A stretch of DNA of 64,000 nt from contig AXWR01000004.1 in assembly GCA_000482765.1 (NCBI GenBank), positions 80,792 to 144,791 of the forward strand. Reading direction: 5' to 3'. Shown one piece after another: positions 25,705 through 34,064 of the stretch. The position numbers and the translations under genes are program-made. Under the pieces are notes generated by a model. That model was not told the DNA's origin, made no database searches, and was given only the letters and a program-made list of their open reading frames with translations. How positions within the stretch are numbered: position 1 is the stretch's first letter; each line of letters opens with the position of its first letter. The DNA comes from Meiothermus taiwanensis DSM 14542 (GTDB lineage: Bacteria > Deinococcota > Deinococci > Deinococcales > Thermaceae).

Positions 25705-26532
25705 ATGCACGTTTTTCGCTTGCGCGGCAACTTCGAAACCCTCGATATCTACTCGGCGGCGCTGTTTGAGCTGGGCGCGCGGGGCCTGGAGGAAAAACCC
25801 GGTGAGGTCTGGGCCTACTTCCCCGAGCGCCTCGAGCTGCCCTTTCCGGGGGAGTGGCTCGAGCTTCCCGACACCGACTGGCTCGAGGCCTACAAGCGCG
25901 ACCTGAAGCCGGTGCGGGCCGGGCCCTTTGTGGTGCTGGCCCCCTGGCACACCTGGGAGGGCCCGGAAAAGCGCATTGTCATCGAGCCGGGCATGGCCTT
26001 TGGCACCGGCCACCACGAGACCACCCGCATGGCCCTGGAAACCCTGGCCGAGCGGGTCGAGCCCGGGATGCGGGTGCTGGATCTGGGCACCGGCTCGGGC
26101 ATCCTGGCCATCGGGGCCGCCCTGCTGGGGGCCGAGGCGCTGGGAATCGACATCGACCCCGCGGTGATCCCCCAGGCCCGCGAGAACGCCCGGCGCAACC
26201 AGGTCAAGGTGCAGTTCCAGGTGGGCAGCCTGGACGAGGCCTACGATCCCCTGGCCGAGACCGCACCCCAGGCCCCCCCAGCCCAGCCGGCCCCCACGCC
26301 CCTTGTGCAGGGCCCCTTCGACCTGGTGGTGGCCAACCTCTACGCCGAGCTGCACACCTACTTCGCGCAAAAATACCGGGAGCTTTTCGGCATATGCGGA
26401 ACCCTGATTCTCACCGGCATCCTGGCCGAGCGGGAAGCCCTGGTGCGAAGCGCCCTCGAGGCCAGCGGCTTTGGATTGCTGGCCCGCCGACAGGAAGGTG
26501 AGTGGGTCTGCCTGACCTACGCCGCCCGCTAA
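25705..26532 (+). CDS. prmA: ribosomal protein L11 methyltransferase
   Basis: PrmA trimethylates ribosomal protein L11 using S-adenosylmethionine. The 275-residue protein has an N-terminal substrate-binding domain (1-75), then the methyltransferase domain with MAFGTGHHETTRM (about 97-109), LDLGTGSGILAIGA (about 127-140), the acidic DIDP (about 150-153) and ANLYAEL near 210. A Pro/Ala-rich loop (about 190-205) is inserted before that motif. Thermus PrmA is of this short two-domain type. rsmE follows after three bases, so two ribosome-modifying enzymes share an operon. Confidence 0.93.
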   Translation: MHVFRLRGNFETLDIYSAALFELGARGLEEKPGEVWAYFPERLELPFPGEWLELPDTDWLEAYKRDLKPVRAGPFVVLAPWHTWEGPEKRIVIEPGMAFGTGHHETTRMALETLAERVEPGMRVLDLGTGSGILAIGAALLGAEALGIDIDPAVIPQARENARRNQVKVQFQVGSLDEAYDPLAETAPQAPPAQPAPTPLVQGPFDLVVANLYAELHTYFAQKYRELFGICGTLILTGILAEREALVRSALEASGFGLLARRQEGEWVCLTYAAR

Positions 26533-26535
26533 AGT

Positions 26536-27234
26536 ATGCGTCCCCATCGTGCCTTTGTTGAAAGCATTCAGCCCCAGCTCGAGCTTACCGGGCGCGAGGC
26601 CCACCACCTGCTGGACGTGCTGCGGGCCCGGGAGGGCGACCGGCTCACGGTCTTCGATGGCAAGGGGCTGGAAGGCCGCGCGCGGGTGCTGCAGACCGGG
26701 CCGGGCTGGGTATGCCTGGAAGTCGAAGAGACCTGGCCGGCCCGCAAAGAGCCCCCCCAGCCCATCACCCTGTATGTGGCCCTGCTCAAGGGCGATCATC
26801 TGGCCGAGGTGGCGCGGGCGGCCACCGAGCTGGGGGTGGGCCAAATTGTGCCCATCCTCACCCAGCACTGCGTGGTGCGGGAGCTGAGCGAGAATAAACT
26901 CCTTCGCCTGCGCCGGGTGGTGCTCGAGGCCGCCAAGCAGTGCGAGCGCAGCATCGTTCCCGAGGTGGGGCCCTTGCTGCCGCTCGGCCAGATTCCCCCG
27001 GTCGAGCAGGGTTTTGTGGCCCAGCCCAGGGTCTCGGCCCTGGTGCGGGACTATTACAATCCAGAAAAACCCACGGCCCTCCTCACCGGCCCGGAGGGGG
27101 GCCTGAGCGAGTCCGAGGTGGATCTCCTGCTGCAACGGGGTTTCACCCCGGTCACATTGGGGCCGCGTATCCTGCGGGCAGAGACCGCGCCGGTGGCCCT
27201 TTTGAGCCTGGTAACGGCGGCTTTCGGGTTATGA
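26536..27234 (+). CDS. rsmE: 16S rRNA (uracil-1498-N3) methyltransferase
   Basis: RsmE methylates U1498 of 16S rRNA in the ribosomal decoding region. The 232-residue protein has an N-terminal PUA-like domain (1-70) and a C-terminal SPOUT knot domain with LLTGPEGGLSESEV near 178-191 and LGPRILRAETAP near 207-218, the SAM-binding trefoil knot. It lies three bases after prmA and overlaps the next gene by four bases (ATGA). Confidence 0.93.
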   Translation: MRPHRAFVESIQPQLELTGREAHHLLDVLRAREGDRLTVFDGKGLEGRARVLQTGPGWVCLEVEETWPARKEPPQPITLYVALLKGDHLAEVARAATELGVGQIVPILTQHCVVRELSENKLLRLRRVVLEAAKQCERSIVPEVGPLLPLGQIPPVEQGFVAQPRVSALVRDYYNPEKPTALLTGPEGGLSESEVDLLLQRGFTPVTLGPRILRAETAPVALLSLVTAAFGL

Positions 27235-27614
27235 ACGTCCTGCGTGTGTTGCTGGTGGGCTGCCTGCTGCTGCTGCCGGCCTGCCGCTATACCTTTCTGC
27301 CGCTCGACCCCGGCCGGGCCACCCTGCCGGAGCGCTTCAGCCTGAGCGGAAGCCTGGAAACCATCGAGCGGGGCGCAGTAGCCAGGCTCACCGTCCGGCG
27401 CATAGCCGAGCCCGCTTACCTCGAGCTGCGCTGGTACAAGGGCGATCAGCTCTTTCAGGAGCGCTCCATCTGGGTAGAAAAGCCCGGCACCTACCAGGCC
27501 CAGTTCGAGCGCCTCGACGACGGCTACTACCGGCTGGTGGTGCTGGTGCAGAATAGCCCCCTGCTGCAGCTCGAGGTCGGCACACCCCTGCTGCCCCCGC
27601 CCCCTGCCCCTTAG
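27231..27614 (+). CDS. small lipoprotein of unknown function
   Basis: The 127-residue protein has a signal peptide with lipobox LLPAC, so it should be anchored in the envelope. The mature part has strand-like segments (YLELRWYKGDQLFQERSIWV and GYYRLVVLVQ), suggesting a beta-sandwich, and ends in a proline run. I do not recognise a family. Its ATG overlaps the rsmE stop (ATGA), so it is translated with the prmA-rsmE operon. The link between rRNA modification and an exported lipoprotein is probably only positional. Confidence 0.68.
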   Translation: MNVLRVLLVGCLLLLPACRYTFLPLDPGRATLPERFSLSGSLETIERGAVARLTVRRIAEPAYLELRWYKGDQLFQERSIWVEKPGTYQAQFERLDDGYYRLVVLVQNSPLLQLEVGTPLLPPPPAP

Positions 27615-27628
27615 GGCTTTTCCGGCAG

Positions 27629-27657
27629 CATCGTTCTTCAAAACGATACCGGTATTA
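27629..27657. terminator. hairpin between convergent genes, joined to a TIR-like end
   Basis: ATCGTT-CTTCAA-AACGAT is a 6-bp hairpin between convergent genes. It is followed by ACCGGTATTA, which resembles the end of the TIR element (CCGGTATTA at 38768-38776). That TTA is the complement of the TAA stop of the AEC transporter gene. Confidence 0.4.
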
Positions 27658-28548
27658 TCCCACCCCAATCAGCAAAAGCACCAATGGAATGGTAAGAAAC
27701 GACAGCACCGACGAGGCCACAACCGCCCGGGCTGCTCGAGGGCCGTCGCCGCCGAACTCCCCCGCCATCAAAAAGGCATTCACCGCTATCGGCATGGCGC
27801 TCTGCAGCACCAAAACCTGAACATCCAGCCGCTCGAGGCCCAGCGCCCAGCCCGCCACCCCGGCCAGCAAAGGAGCTGCCAGAAGCCGCAAGCTGCTGGC
27901 CTGAAGCTCAAAACTCCCCCACTCGGGCCGGGAGCGGGCAATCTGGATGCCCAGCGTCAGCAGCATCACGGGAATACAGGCCTGGCCCAAGAGGTGCACC
28001 CCCTCATCCAGCCCCAGCGGCAGGGGAATTCCCAGCCCCCGTACCAGCAACCCCCCCGCCAGGGCCCAGAAGAGCGGCAGTTTCAGGGTGAACCCGAGGC
28101 TCTGTAAAAAACCGCCCCCACGCAAAAAAGCCGGGCCCAGCCCAAACATCAGCACGCTGCTGGCGATAAAAAAAACGATGGCCCGATCCAGGCCGGGCTG
28201 CCCCAGGGCAAAAAAGGTGAGCGAGAGGCCCATGTTGCCCGAGTTGGGAAAGGTCGCCGAGGCAATCAGGGTCTTGGTTGTACCCTTATCCAACCGCAAC
28301 CACCGGCTCAACGCCAGTGCAACCCCATAGAGCCCTGCCGAGGCTATAAAAAAGGCCGCCGTAATGCCCAGCACGCTGGCCCCGGTGAGCCTGGCCCTGA
28401 GCATGGCATCGAAGATCAGCACCGGCACCAGCACGTAAATCGAGAGTTTGGACAGGGTTTGCAGGTCGAAGTCGATGCGCTTGCCCACCAGGTAGCCCAT
28501 AAGCACGATGAAGGCCACAGGGACAACGGTGTTGAGCAGGGCTTCCAT
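27655..28548 (-). CDS. AEC-family transporter
   Basis: The 297-residue membrane protein fits the auxin efflux carrier (AEC) family: about ten hydrophobic segments in two halves, with the conserved FPNSGNMGLSLTFFALG near 105-121 in the first half and QSAMPIAVNAFLMAGEFGGD near 262-281 in the second. Bacterial members move malate, malonate or other organic acids. The N-terminus LLNTVVPVAFIVLMGYLVGK is typical. It is convergent with the lipoprotein gene and its TAA stop coincides with a TIR-like sequence. The substrate is not deducible. Confidence 0.87.
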   Translation of the reverse strand: MEALLNTVVPVAFIVLMGYLVGKRIDFDLQTLSKLSIYVLVPVLIFDAMLRARLTGASVLGITAAFFIASAGLYGVALALSRWLRLDKGTTKTLIASATFPNSGNMGLSLTFFALGQPGLDRAIVFFIASSVLMFGLGPAFLRGGGFLQSLGFTLKLPLFWALAGGLLVRGLGIPLPLGLDEGVHLLGQACIPVMLLTLGIQIARSRPEWGSFELQASSLRLLAAPLLAGVAGWALGLERLDVQVLVLQSAMPIAVNAFLMAGEFGGDGPRAARAVVASSVLSFLTIPLVLLLIGVG

Positions 28549-28701
28549 ACCCGGGGTAGCTTACCTGAAACCCAGAGGCCAGGCTATGACCACCCCTCCA
28601 ACCCCGGCCTCCGCCTTGTGCCCAAGCGAGGTGCAAAACATGCCCTGGAGACATTTTTTCTCAGCAGACCTCGGCCAGACTACCTATGGGTGAGCGAGGG
28701 C

Positions 28702-29136
28702 ATGTACAAAGAGCTTCTGGTGGTGCAGGCGGCGGCAACCTGGTTTCTGGTGGGCCTGATCTGGATGGTGCAGGTGGTGCATTATCCCCTTTTTGCACGG
28801 GTGGGGCCGGCTGAGTTTCCCGCCTATCATGCGGCCCACTCGAGCCTCATCACCTGGGTGGTCGGGCCCTTGATGCTGCTCGAGCTGTGCACGGCCCTTC
28901 TTTTGCTGGCCCAGTGGCCCACGAGCCTGCCCGGCTGGGTGGCATGGCTGGGCCTGGCGCTGCTGGGGGTTATCTGGCTCACCACCCTGCTGGTATCGGT
29001 GCCGCTGCACGCGCGGCTGGCCGTGGGTTTCGAGGCCCAGGCCCAGGCCCTGCTGGTGGGTACCAACTGGATCCGCACCCTGGCCTGGACGGCTCGAGGG
29101 TTGCTGAGCCTGTGGGCGCTGCTCAGGTTCACGTAG
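28702..29136 (+). CDS. four-TM membrane protein (DUF1772-like)
   Basis: The 144-residue protein has four hydrophobic segments (about 5-24, 50-66, 78-96 and 124-140). Aromatic and histidine residues near the membrane (MVQVVHYPLFARVG, FPAYHAAHSSLITW) resemble the DUF1772 group of integral membrane proteins, though I am not sure of the family. A GTG start at 28690 in frame is also possible. It lies alone between the AEC transporter and the M20 gene. Confidence 0.65.
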   Translation: MYKELLVVQAAATWFLVGLIWMVQVVHYPLFARVGPAEFPAYHAAHSSLITWVVGPLMLLELCTALLLLAQWPTSLPGWVAWLGLALLGVIWLTTLLVSVPLHARLAVGFEAQAQALLVGTNWIRTLAWTARGLLSLWALLRFT

Positions 29137-29182
29137 AAGATCTCACACCAGGGATGCGCTTAAAGCGCCCCGCAGTCAGTCG

Positions 29183-30352
29183 CTAGGACAAAAAATCCAG
29201 CACAGTACGGGTGATCAGCTCAACGCCCAAGGGCAGCGAGCGCTCGTCGTCGATCCAGAAACCCGGGTGGTGATGGGGCCGGTTCTTGCTGGGATCGGGG
29301 TCGCCGGCCCCCAGCCAGAAGTACACACCAGGGCGGCGGTTGAGGAACTCCGACATATCATCGCCCCCCATCACAGGGGGTACTTCCAGTACCGAGGCCT
29401 CCCCTACCACCTCCCGGGCCACTTTCCGGAAGCGTTCGACCATCTGGGGGTCGTTGACCACCGCGGGTGATCCAGGCAGCCAGGTTACGGTGGCCCGCCC
29501 ACCCATGGCCGCGGCAATTCCTTCCGAAAGCTCGGCAATGCGCCGCATGAGCTTTTCTCGCAAACCTGCGTCAAAGGTGCGCAGGGTGCCTTTGAGCGTG
29601 GCCGTCTCGGGGATGATGTTGTGGGCCCCCTCCCCTGCCGTTACCGTGGCGATGGTGATCACAGCGGTCTGAATGGGGTCGGTCTCGCGGCTGACCAGGC
29701 TCTGCAGCGCCACGATGAGCTGGGCCGCCATCAAAACCGTATCCACACCCTCGTGCGGCATGGCGGCATGCGCCCCTTTGCCCCGTAGTTCAATGGTAAA
29801 AGCATCGGCGGCCGCCATGGAAGGGCCCGGCCGCACCCCTACCTTACCCGCTGGCATCAGGCTATACAGGTGAAGCCCCACCACCGAGTCCACCCCCTCG
29901 AGCACCCCGGCCTCCACCATGGGCTTCGCCCCCGATACAATCTCTTCGGCGGGCTGGAAAGCAAAGCGTACCTCACCGGCAATCTGATCTTTGAAGCGGG
30001 CCAGCACCGCCGCCACATGGGCGGCAATAGCGGCATGGCCATCGTGGCCGCAGGCGTGCATAACACCGGGGGTCTGGGAGCTGTAGGCCACCCCAGAGTT
30101 CTCCTGTATCGGCAAAGCGTCGATGTCCGCCCGCACCAGCACAGTTTTTCCCGGCTTCGCTCCCCGCAGCCGGGCCACCACCCCGGTCTGGGCTACCCCT
30201 CGGGTGACCTCGAGGCCCAGTCCCTCCAGAAACTCGGCCAGCCTGGCGCTGGTGCGCACCTCCTGAAAACCAAGCTCCGGATGGCGGTGGAAGTCCCGGC
30301 GCATCTCAATCAGACTGGGGGTGATCTCTGCGATGGCTTCTTGTAGGTTCAT
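29183..30352 (-). CDS. M20-family amidohydrolase (N-acyl amino acid hydrolase type)
   Basis: The 389-residue enzyme belongs to the M20D group (aminoacylase / IAA-amino-acid hydrolase-like), which cleaves N-acylated amino acids. It has RRDFHRHPELGFQE near 18-31, the metal cysteine in HACGHDGH near 100-107, FQPAEE near 131-136, and HHHPGFWIDDE near 361-371. The insertion of a dimerisation domain (about 180-290) is typical. The cysteine ligand of HACGHD and the EE pair point to a binuclear metal centre. The gene is alone, divergent from the acyl-CoA synthetase gene. Confidence 0.9.
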   Translation of the reverse strand: MNLQEAIAEITPSLIEMRRDFHRHPELGFQEVRTSARLAEFLEGLGLEVTRGVAQTGVVARLRGAKPGKTVLVRADIDALPIQENSGVAYSSQTPGVMHACGHDGHAAIAAHVAAVLARFKDQIAGEVRFAFQPAEEIVSGAKPMVEAGVLEGVDSVVGLHLYSLMPAGKVGVRPGPSMAAADAFTIELRGKGAHAAMPHEGVDTVLMAAQLIVALQSLVSRETDPIQTAVITIATVTAGEGAHNIIPETATLKGTLRTFDAGLREKLMRRIAELSEGIAAAMGGRATVTWLPGSPAVVNDPQMVERFRKVAREVVGEASVLEVPPVMGGDDMSEFLNRRPGVYFWLGAGDPDPSKNRPHHHPGFWIDDERSLPLGVELITRTVLDFLS

Positions 30353-30430
30353 ACCGCCTTAGTCAAACATTCCAGCCACGACCCGTCAACTGTACGATGG
30401 ATTGACACCCGATACAAAAAGAGCTCCGGA

Positions 30431-30485
30431 GGCCATCCTAGCACTCCCTTCGGTCGGGTTGGTTGGCCCGAACCAACCGTGGTAT
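30431..30485. repeat. TIR repeat element, reverse orientation, partial
   Basis: GGCCATCCTAGCACTCCCTTCGGTCGGGTTGGTT and the end CGTGGTAT match the reverse complement of the left half of the element at 38647-38774; GGTTGGTT and AACCAACC form its hairpin. The other half is missing. Confidence 0.55.
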
Positions 30486-30609
30486 GACGTTAGCTAGAGG
30501 AGGGCGGGGCCGGTGCCTGCTTAGGAAACCGATGGGGGTGGGATAGGCCCCATACAAAAATACCCTGAGCTGCCAAAATCTTGTCCTCGACAGACTTTAT
30601 GCGCGCAGC

Positions 30610-30637
30610 TTGAACTCGGTACAGCATTTGCTAGACT
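30610..30637 (+). promoter_or_regulatory. promoter of the acyl-CoA synthetase gene
   Basis: TTGAAC (30610-30615) and TAGACT (30632-30637) are separated by 16 bases. Transcription would start near 30644, leaving a leader of about 30 bases with AGGAG before the ATG. Together with the repeat at 30431-30485 this is all I can see in the 322-base gap 30353-30674. Confidence 0.6.
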
Positions 30638-30651
30638 TGGTAAAAACCAAG
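30636..30651. promoter_or_regulatory. dyad at the acyl-CoA synthetase transcription start, candidate operator
   Basis: CTTGGT-AAAA-ACCAAG is a perfect 6-bp inverted repeat overlapping the -10 box end and the expected start site, where a repressor would block initiation. Confidence 0.5.
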
Positions 30652-30674
30652 CTGTACCTTTCAGGAGCAAGACC

Positions 30675-32360
30675 ATGAGCAAACCTTGGCTAAAACACTA
30701 CGACAAAGGCGTCCCCGCGGATGTGCAGGTGCCCGAGGTACCTCTCTGGCGCCTGCTGGCCGACAGTGCCCAGAAATACCCCGACCATGTGGCCCTCGAG
30801 TTCATGGGCAAGGTCATCGGCTACCGGCAGCTGTGGGAATCGGTGCTGAAGTTCGCCGGGGCGCTTAAGGCCCAGGGTGTGGGCCCGGGTGACCGGGTCG
30901 CCATCATGCTGCCCAACAGCCCCCAGTTTGTGATTGCCTTCTACGGCACGCTGGTCGCCGGCGGCGTGTGTGTCAACATCAACCCCCTCTACACACCGCG
31001 CGAGCTGCGCCATCAGCTCACCGATGCCGGGGCCGAAACCCTGGTGATCCTGGATATGCTCTGGCCCCGGTACGCCGAAATCGAGGCCGATGTACCGGTC
31101 AAACGCGTCTTTACCACCGGCATCCAGGACTACCTGCCCTTCCCCAAAAACCTGCTTTTCCCGCTCAAAGCCCGGCGGGAGAAACGCTGGGTAAACCTGC
31201 CACAGCACCCCAAGCGGCTGGACTTTAGCAAAGCCCTGCGCAGCGCCACCCCGCTCACCGAGCCTTACCCCGCCAAGCCCGACGACGTAGCCCTCCTGCA
31301 GTACACCGGGGGCACCACCGGGCTGTCCAAAGGGGCCATGCTCACCCATCGCAACCTGGTGGCCAACACCTACCAGAGCCTGGCCTGGGGCGGCGACGAG
31401 GTGAAGGCCCTCGAGGGCAAAGGGGTTATGCTGGGCGCCATTCCCTTTTTCCACGTCTACGGCATGACCGTGGCTATGAACTATGGCCTGGCCGCTGGGT
31501 ACAAAATCGTGCTGCTGCCACGCCCCGAGGTCAAGCCCTGCATTGAGGCCATTGAAAAGCACGGGGTTACCCATTTCCCTGGCGTCCCCACGCTCTACAT
31601 CGGCTTCATCAACTTTCCTGGCATCGAGAAGCGCAAGGTGGGCACGGTTAAGGTCTGCATCTCTGGTTCGGCGGCGCTGCCGGTGGAGGTGGCTAAAAAG
31701 TTTGAGGCCCTCACCGGTGGCAAGCTGGTGGAAGGCTACGGCCTCACCGAAGCAGCCCCCTGCACCCACTGCAACCCCCTGTCCGGTCAGCGCAAAATTG
31801 GCAGCATTGGCATTCCCATGCCGGGCATTGATGCCAAGATTTTGGACGAGAACCTGCACGAACTACCCCCGGGCGAGGTGGGTGAGCTGGCCGTTCGCGG
31901 GCCAAATATCATGCTGGGCTACTGGCAGCGCCCCGATGAGACCAGCAAAACCATCAAGATCGACTGGCTCCTGACCGGCGACATGGCTCGGATGGACGAG
32001 GATGGCTACTTCTACATCGTGGATCGCAAGAAGGACATGATTATCGCGGGAGGCTATAACATCTACCCCCGCGAGGTGGAAGAGGTGCTGTTTGCCCACC
32101 CCGGTGTGGCTGAGGCCGCCGTGGTGGGGCTGCCCGATGAGTACCGTGGCGAGACCGTGGCGGCTTTCGTTGTGCCCAAGCCCGGTGTCAACCTCACCCA
32201 GGAAGAGCTGGACAAATACTGCCGCGAGAACCTGGCCGCCTACAAGGTTCCGCGCATCTACGAGTTCCGCAACGAATTGCCCAAGAGCGCGGTGGGTAAG
32301 GTGCTGCGCCGCGAGCTGCGCGAGGCCGCCCTCAAAGAACGCCAGAAGGTGGGCAGCTAG
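30675..32360 (+). CDS. fadD: long-chain acyl-CoA synthetase (AMP-binding)
   Basis: The 561-residue enzyme activates fatty acids to acyl-CoA through an acyl-adenylate, the entry step to beta-oxidation. The AMP-binding P-loop YTGGTTGLSKGAMLTH lies near 210-225, followed by GYGLTEAAP near 355-363, TGDMARMDEDGYFYIVDRKKD near 436-456 and the C-terminal PKSAVGKVLRREL with the catalytic lysine. The overall pattern is that of the Thermus long-chain acyl-CoA synthetase. It has its own promoter, a candidate operator at the transcription start, and a strong terminator after it, so it is a single regulated unit. Confidence 0.92.
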   Translation: MSKPWLKHYDKGVPADVQVPEVPLWRLLADSAQKYPDHVALEFMGKVIGYRQLWESVLKFAGALKAQGVGPGDRVAIMLPNSPQFVIAFYGTLVAGGVCVNINPLYTPRELRHQLTDAGAETLVILDMLWPRYAEIEADVPVKRVFTTGIQDYLPFPKNLLFPLKARREKRWVNLPQHPKRLDFSKALRSATPLTEPYPAKPDDVALLQYTGGTTGLSKGAMLTHRNLVANTYQSLAWGGDEVKALEGKGVMLGAIPFFHVYGMTVAMNYGLAAGYKIVLLPRPEVKPCIEAIEKHGVTHFPGVPTLYIGFINFPGIEKRKVGTVKVCISGSAALPVEVAKKFEALTGGKLVEGYGLTEAAPCTHCNPLSGQRKIGSIGIPMPGIDAKILDENLHELPPGEVGELAVRGPNIMLGYWQRPDETSKTIKIDWLLTGDMARMDEDGYFYIVDRKKDMIIAGGYNIYPREVEEVLFAHPGVAEAAVVGLPDEYRGETVAAFVVPKPGVNLTQEELDKYCRENLAAYKVPRIYEFRNELPKSAVGKVLRRELREAALKERQKVGS

Positions 32361-32373
32361 GGCTTATCTCGGT

Positions 32374-32408
32374 GCCCCCTTGCCACCCGGGCCGGTGGCA
32401 AGGGGGGC
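32374..32408. terminator. strong hairpin between convergent fadD and cysteine desulfurase genes
   Basis: CCCCCTTGCCACC (32375-32387) pairs perfectly with GGTGGCAAGGGGG (32394-32406) across a 6-base loop. It lies 14 bases after the fadD stop and touches the stop codon of the convergent gene, so it may serve both. Confidence 0.7.
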
Positions 32409-33532
32409 TATATGTAAACCCTCGAGCGCCCCACAGCCTCAGCAAAGACCTGGGCCGCCTGGTCTACCTCGGCCTCGGTGGTATAGCGCCCCAGACTGAA
32501 GCGCACCGAGGCCTTGGCTTCTTCCTTGCTACGCCCAATCGCCAGCAGCACATGGGAGGGCTCGAGGCTCCCACTGCTACAGGCCGAGCCCGAAGACACT
32601 GCCACCCCCAGCAGGTCGAGGTTGAGCAGCAACCCCTCCCCATCGGCCTCCTGCACCGTTACGTTTACGTGCTTGGGGCTGCGTAGGGTGGGGTGTCCAT
32701 TGAGCACCACGCCGGGTAGGGCCAGAAGCCTGGCCTCGAGCCGCCCGCGCAAAGCCAAGAGCCGCCGGGATTCTTCGGCCAGCCGCGCCACCGCCTTTTC
32801 TGCGGCCAGCCCCTGGCCGTACACCGCTGGCAGGTTCTCGGTGCCGCCCCGGTAACCCTGCTCCTGCTTGCCCGGGATAATCGGAAATAGCTCGACCCCT
32901 TTGCGCACGTACAAGGCCCCCACCCCCTTGGGGCCGTAAAACTTGTGTGCGGCCAGGGAAATGAGATCGGCCCCCAGGGTCTCCACCTGGCAGGGCACGG
33001 TGCCCAGGGCTTGCACGGCATCGGTGTGCAAAAGCACGCCCCGCGCCCGGCAGACCTCAGCGATCTGGCGAACCGGGTACAGGGTGCCCAGCTCGTTGTT
33101 AACGGTCATTACCGAAACCAGGATGGTCTCGGGCCGCAGGGCCTCGGCCACCTGCTCGGGGTAGATGAGGCCCTGCCGGTCGGGCCAGAGCAGGGTCACC
33201 TCGAAGCCCAGGCGCTCGAGGTTCTTCAGGGTTTGCAGCACCGCCGAATGCTCCACCGCGGTGCTCACCAGGTGCCCCCGACCCCGGGCCAGGGCCACCC
33301 CGTACAGGGCCAGGGCATCGGCCTCGCTGCCCCCACTGGTCAGAACCAGCTCGCGGGGTTTGCAGCCCAGGGCCCGGGCCAGCCGCTCGCGCCCTTCCTC
33401 GAGCAGGCTGCGGGCCCGCCGGCCGAGCTGGTGAATTGAGCTGGGGTTGCCGTACTCTTCCAGCACCCCCTCCATGGCCGCCCTGACCTCGGGATCCAGG
33501 GGGGTGGTGGCAGCGTAGTCGAGGTAGATCAT
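32408..33532 (-). CDS. cysteine desulfurase (NifS/IscS family)
   Basis: The enzyme removes sulfur from cysteine, using PLP, for iron-sulfur cluster and thio-cofactor synthesis. The 374-residue protein has YLDYAATTPLDPEV at the start, TSGGSEADALAL near 65-76, the PLP lysine in SLAAHKFYGPKGVGALY near 194-210, and the persulfide cysteine in SSGSACSSGSLEPSHVL near 317-333. The active-site loop with SGSACSSG is that of the IscS/NifS group. It starts 9 bases after the Rrf2 regulator, so it is probably co-transcribed with and controlled by it. No scaffold protein gene (IscU) is adjacent. Confidence 0.93.
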   Translation of the reverse strand: MIYLDYAATTPLDPEVRAAMEGVLEEYGNPSSIHQLGRRARSLLEEGRERLARALGCKPRELVLTSGGSEADALALYGVALARGRGHLVSTAVEHSAVLQTLKNLERLGFEVTLLWPDRQGLIYPEQVAEALRPETILVSVMTVNNELGTLYPVRQIAEVCRARGVLLHTDAVQALGTVPCQVETLGADLISLAAHKFYGPKGVGALYVRKGVELFPIIPGKQEQGYRGGTENLPAVYGQGLAAEKAVARLAEESRRLLALRGRLEARLLALPGVVLNGHPTLRSPKHVNVTVQEADGEGLLLNLDLLGVAVSSGSACSSGSLEPSHVLLAIGRSKEEAKASVRFSLGRYTTEAEVDQAAQVFAEAVGRSRVYI

Positions 33533-33541
33533 GGTCTGGGG

Positions 33542-34009
33542 CTAACCCCCTCCCGGCTCTGAGGGCATGGTGGGCTCGAGCTGCACCAGTTTGCGCGACT
33601 CAATCAGCCGCCGCTCTTCAATCAGGTCTTTCAGGGTGGTGCTCCGCAAAACCCCCCGCATGGCTTCGTCTACTCTTTTCCAGAGGGTTTCGGTAGAGCA
33701 GTGCCCGGTCTGCCAGCACAGCCCGGGATCATCCAAGCAGATCACCGGGGCCAGGCTCCCCTCCAAAGCCTCCACCACTTCCAGGGCATCGATGTGTTCG
33801 CTGGGACGGCCCAGCCTGTAACCACCGCGGGCCCCCCGAACACTGCGGATAAACCCTGCTCGGCGAAGCTGGGCCGCGATCTGCTCGAGGTAGTGCAGGC
33901 TAATGCCCTGGGCTTCGGCCACGTCCTTGAGGGGCACCGCCTGCGGCTGCCGCAGGCCAATCTCCACCAGGGCCCGCAGCCCATACTGCGCTTTGGTCGA
34001 AACCCACAT
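33542..34009 (-). CDS. Rrf2-family regulator (IscR-like) with cluster-binding cysteines
   Basis: The 155-residue protein has the winged-helix Rrf2 domain: MWVSTKAQYGLRALVEIGLR, then LKDVAEAQGISLHYLEQIAAQL as the helix-turn-helix (second half about 35-52) and GFIRSVRGARGGYRLGRP. Three cysteines in VICLDDPGLCWQTGHC (C-x6-C-x5-C) match the [2Fe-2S] ligands of IscR. It would sense iron-sulfur status and control the desulfurase gene directly downstream, and probably itself. The ATG at 34009 lies 6 bases after TATACT, so I prefer it to the upstream ATG. Confidence 0.9.
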   Translation of the reverse strand: MWVSTKAQYGLRALVEIGLRQPQAVPLKDVAEAQGISLHYLEQIAAQLRRAGFIRSVRGARGGYRLGRPSEHIDALEVVEALEGSLAPVICLDDPGLCWQTGHCSTETLWKRVDEAMRGVLRSTTLKDLIEERRLIESRKLVQLEPTMPSEPGGG

Positions 34010-34015
34010 GAGCCT

Positions 34016-34021
34016 AGTATA
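34016..34021 (-). promoter_or_regulatory. -10 box of the Rrf2-desulfurase operon
   Basis: On the minus strand TATACT ends 6 bases before the ATG at 34009, leaderless spacing. No good -35 was seen, which fits a regulated promoter. Confidence 0.55.
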
Positions 34022-34064
34022 AATCCCCAAAACCCGTAAGAAAAAGGTGGGTTTTCACTCTTGC

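Noticed and set aside
25312..27135. A 607-codon open frame on the minus strand
   Set aside because: It is antisense to the aldose epimerase, prmA and rsmE genes, whose products have clear family motifs. High-GC genes often leave long antisense frames.
30690..31859. A 389-codon open frame antisense to the acyl-CoA synthetase gene
   Set aside because: It has no family features, and the synthetase on the other strand is unambiguous.
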